Shown here: one piece after another, positions 5,404 to 6,806 of the stretch
How the letters are laid out: each line of letters opens with the position of its first letter
How positions within the stretch are numbered: the stretch's first letter is position 1
Assembly: GCA_947461155.1 (NCBI GenBank)
Contig: CANHKE010000070.1
Coordinates: 1-6,806, forward strand
DNA from: Cytophagaceae bacterium
GTDB taxonomy: Bacteria > Bacteroidota > Bacteroidia > Cytophagales > Spirosomataceae
Direction of reading: 5' to 3'
Length of the DNA stretch: 6,806 nucleotides
Made by a program: the position numbers and the translations under genes
The notes under the pieces: generated by a model
Database searches by the model: none
What the model was told of the DNA's origin: nothing
What the model saw: the letters and a program-made list of their open reading frames with translations, nothing else

Positions 5404-6806
5404 TTATCTAAAGCGATCGCTGGCTTTTTGTTTGCTAAGCACCGGGGTAACCTTGGCGCTGATGCAAAGTTGTGCGCAAATGGCGAGTCCTCCGGGTGGA
5501 AAAAAAGATACGCTGGCGCCTAAGATCATTCAATCGGTTCCGCTCACCAAAAGCAAGAATTTTAAAGGGAAAAAATTAGAATTGAATTTCAATGAATATG
5601 TGACCGTTAAAAATCTAAATCAAGAATTACTGATTACGCCCAACATTGGTACGTATGAAACGCGGATTCGACCGATGGGTTTGAGTATCATATTGGATAG
5701 TGCTTTGAAACCCAATACCACCTATACGTTTAATTTCCGAAACGCGATTGAAGATGTGTCGGAACGCAACGTGGGCAAAAACATCAAACTGGTATTTAGC
5801 ACTTCGGACAACATTGATTCCCTCCAAATTTCTGGACGCGTGAAACATATACAAACGAATAAAAAGCTAGAAAATATTTTAGTGGGCTTGTATCCGTACA
5901 CAGACACCTTGAGCATTGATAAAACCAAACCGTATTATTTCACGAAGACGGATACGGCGGGGATTTACCAATTGGAAAACGTGGCGGCGGGAAAATATTA
6001 CATGGCGGCGTTCCTAGATGTTAATAATAACCTGCTCTATAATTCCAATAAGGAATTGGTGGATTTTATCACAGAGCCGTTCATTGATCTACAATCAAAT
6101 CAAACACGTGATTTCCAGGTAGCCTTACAAAACTTGGATCCACTAAAAGTGGCAAAAACCACGACTACAGCTAAGACGGCGCTGATTGAATTTAATCGGG
6201 GTTTGGGGGGTGTTCGTATAGAAAAAGCACCCTTGGTTTATCAGATTGAGCAAAATCGCGCCATTCGCTTCTATTCGGGAAACGTGGAACATAAGGATAC
6301 GCTCGTTTTTCAGGGTCGGTTAGCGGATTCATTAGGACGGGAAATTACCCAGACATTCCGCGTTAAATTTCGTGAGCTAGCAAAAAAGGAAAAGCCCATC
6401 AAGGTTCCCTATAAATACGACATATTCCCAGGTGTAGGGAAGTTATTAAGTCCGTTGGATTCCATTCGTATCCGCTTACAGAAACCTGTACAAGGATTCG
6501 ATTCGCAGGCAGTATATTTTGAAACGGGGGATGAAGAGCGAAGCTATTTACCAGATGCTGGGTTTCGTTGGAATACCACAGGAACAGAATTAACCATTTT
6601 GAAAGATTATTTACCTATACGGCACAAATTCACCTTGGCCATTTCGAAAAAAGCCTTTGTTTCAGTCGAGCAAGATTCGTCTGAGGCTTTTAAACAGGCT
6701 TATGAAATGCAGGATTTAGAGAATTATGGCAGCATTTCGGGTGCTTTGAATCCGGGCAAACCAAACACTTCTTATGTGGTTCAATTAATACATCCCGAAA
6801 CAAAAG
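5396..6806 (+). CDS. Ig-like-domain lipoprotein, 3' end outside window
   Basis: The frame is open to the right edge (470 codons, no stop). The N terminus has positively charged residues (KR at 6-7), a hydrophobic stretch LAFCLLSTGVTLALM and a likely lipobox MQSC, giving lipidated C26 of the mature protein. The segment CAQMASPPGGKKDTLAPKI is the characteristic opening of a Bacteroidota lipoprotein family with a bacterial Ig-like domain (SbsA/Big_5 type), here about residues 42-137 with FNEYVTVKN and LKPNTTYTFNF. A carboxypeptidase-regulatory-like beta sandwich follows at about 144-235 (ISGRV, then TDTAGIYQLENVAAGKYYMAAFLD). A second such segment begins near 445 (YGSISGALNPG). Family members are usually somewhat over 500 residues, so less than 100 are probably missing. 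It likely sits in the periplasm on the outer membrane; there is no acidic surface-export signal after the cysteine. Function unknown. It overlaps the methyltransferase gene by 8 bases. Confidence 0.9.
   Translation, partial: MFNYLKRSLAFCLLSTGVTLALMQSCAQMASPPGGKKDTLAPKIIQSVPLTKSKNFKGKKLELNFNEYVTVKNLNQELLITPNIGTYETRIRPMGLSIILDSALKPNTTYTFNFRNAIEDVSERNVGKNIKLVFSTSDNIDSLQISGRVKHIQTNKKLENILVGLYPYTDTLSIDKTKPYYFTKTDTAGIYQLENVAAGKYYMAAFLDVNNNLLYNSNKELVDFITEPFIDLQSNQTRDFQVALQNLDPLKVAKTTTTAKTALIEFNRGLGGVRIEKAPLVYQIEQNRAIRFYSGNVEHKDTLVFQGRLADSLGREITQTFRVKFRELAKKEKPIKVPYKYDIFPGVGKLLSPLDSIRIRLQKPVQGFDSQAVYFETGDEERSYLPDAGFRWNTTGTELTILKDYLPIRHKFTLAISKKAFVSVEQDSSEAFKQAYEMQDLENYGSISGALNPGKPNTSYVVQLIHPETK

Noticed and set aside
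5224..5848. Further CGTGAAACA half-sites near 5226 and 5838 as extra parS
   Set aside because: Only the right half matches; over 16 bases about 10-11 agree and the palindrome is lost. Both lie in coding sequence.
5083..5928. Minus-strand open frames at 5083-5283, 5627-5854 and 5722-5928
   Set aside because: Antisense to the methyltransferase and the lipoprotein, whose frames are continuous and match known domain types.
1..6806. tRNA, rRNA, CRISPR array, insertion sequence or phage gene
   Set aside because: Nearly all bases are accounted for by housekeeping coding sequence; no direct-repeat array, transposase motif or tRNA-like cloverleaf was noticed.

Overview
The window is a compact, ordinary-looking stretch of bacterial chromosome, almost certainly from a member of the Bacteroidota (probably the Cytophagia side of the phylum; genus not determinable by eye). 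The reasons are the Bacteroidota-type YbeY (HGLLHLCGYKD instead of the usual HGxLHLxGYDH), a lipoprotein starting its mature part with CAQMASPPGGKKDT followed by a bacterial Ig-like domain, the absence of Shine-Dalgarno sequences with A-rich leaders instead, and moderate G+C.

Layout: bases 2-274 hold the 3' end of a left-handed beta-helix (hexapeptide-repeat) acyltransferase on the + strand. It runs tail-to-tail, with a 6-base overlap, into a leftward pair made of lipB (1733-999) and a DEDDy 3'-5' exonuclease (982-269). A short divergent region (1734-1803) separates lipB from a rightward run: yraN (1804-2157), ybeY (2174-2593), mnmG (2658-4517), a zinc-ribbon/SAM methyltransferase (4519-5403) and an Ig-like-domain lipoprotein (5396 to beyond the right edge). 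Spacing in the rightward run is 16, 64, 1 and -8 bases, so from mnmG onward the genes are almost certainly cotranscribed. The lipoprotein frame has no stop inside the window and occupies the whole last 1.4 kb.

Functionally the genes are housekeeping: protein lipoylation (LipB), rRNA maturation (YbeY), tRNA wobble-uridine modification (MnmG), a nuclease-fold protein of unknown role (YraN), a PolB-like exonuclease, a methyltransferase of unknown substrate and a cell-envelope lipoprotein. No mobile element, CRISPR array, tRNA or rRNA is visible.

The notable signal is not a gene. Three copies of the palindrome GTTTCACGTGAAAC, the core of the near-universal ParB-binding centromere parS, lie at 1014-1029, 2596-2611 and 2633-2648. 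The first lies inside the last codons of lipB; the other two form a tandem pair between ybeY and mnmG. They mark this region as a probable ParABS chromosome-segregation centromere, and thus probably close to the replication origin. They also produce misleading upstream start codons for both the exonuclease and mnmG. No wholly new multi-gene system is evident.
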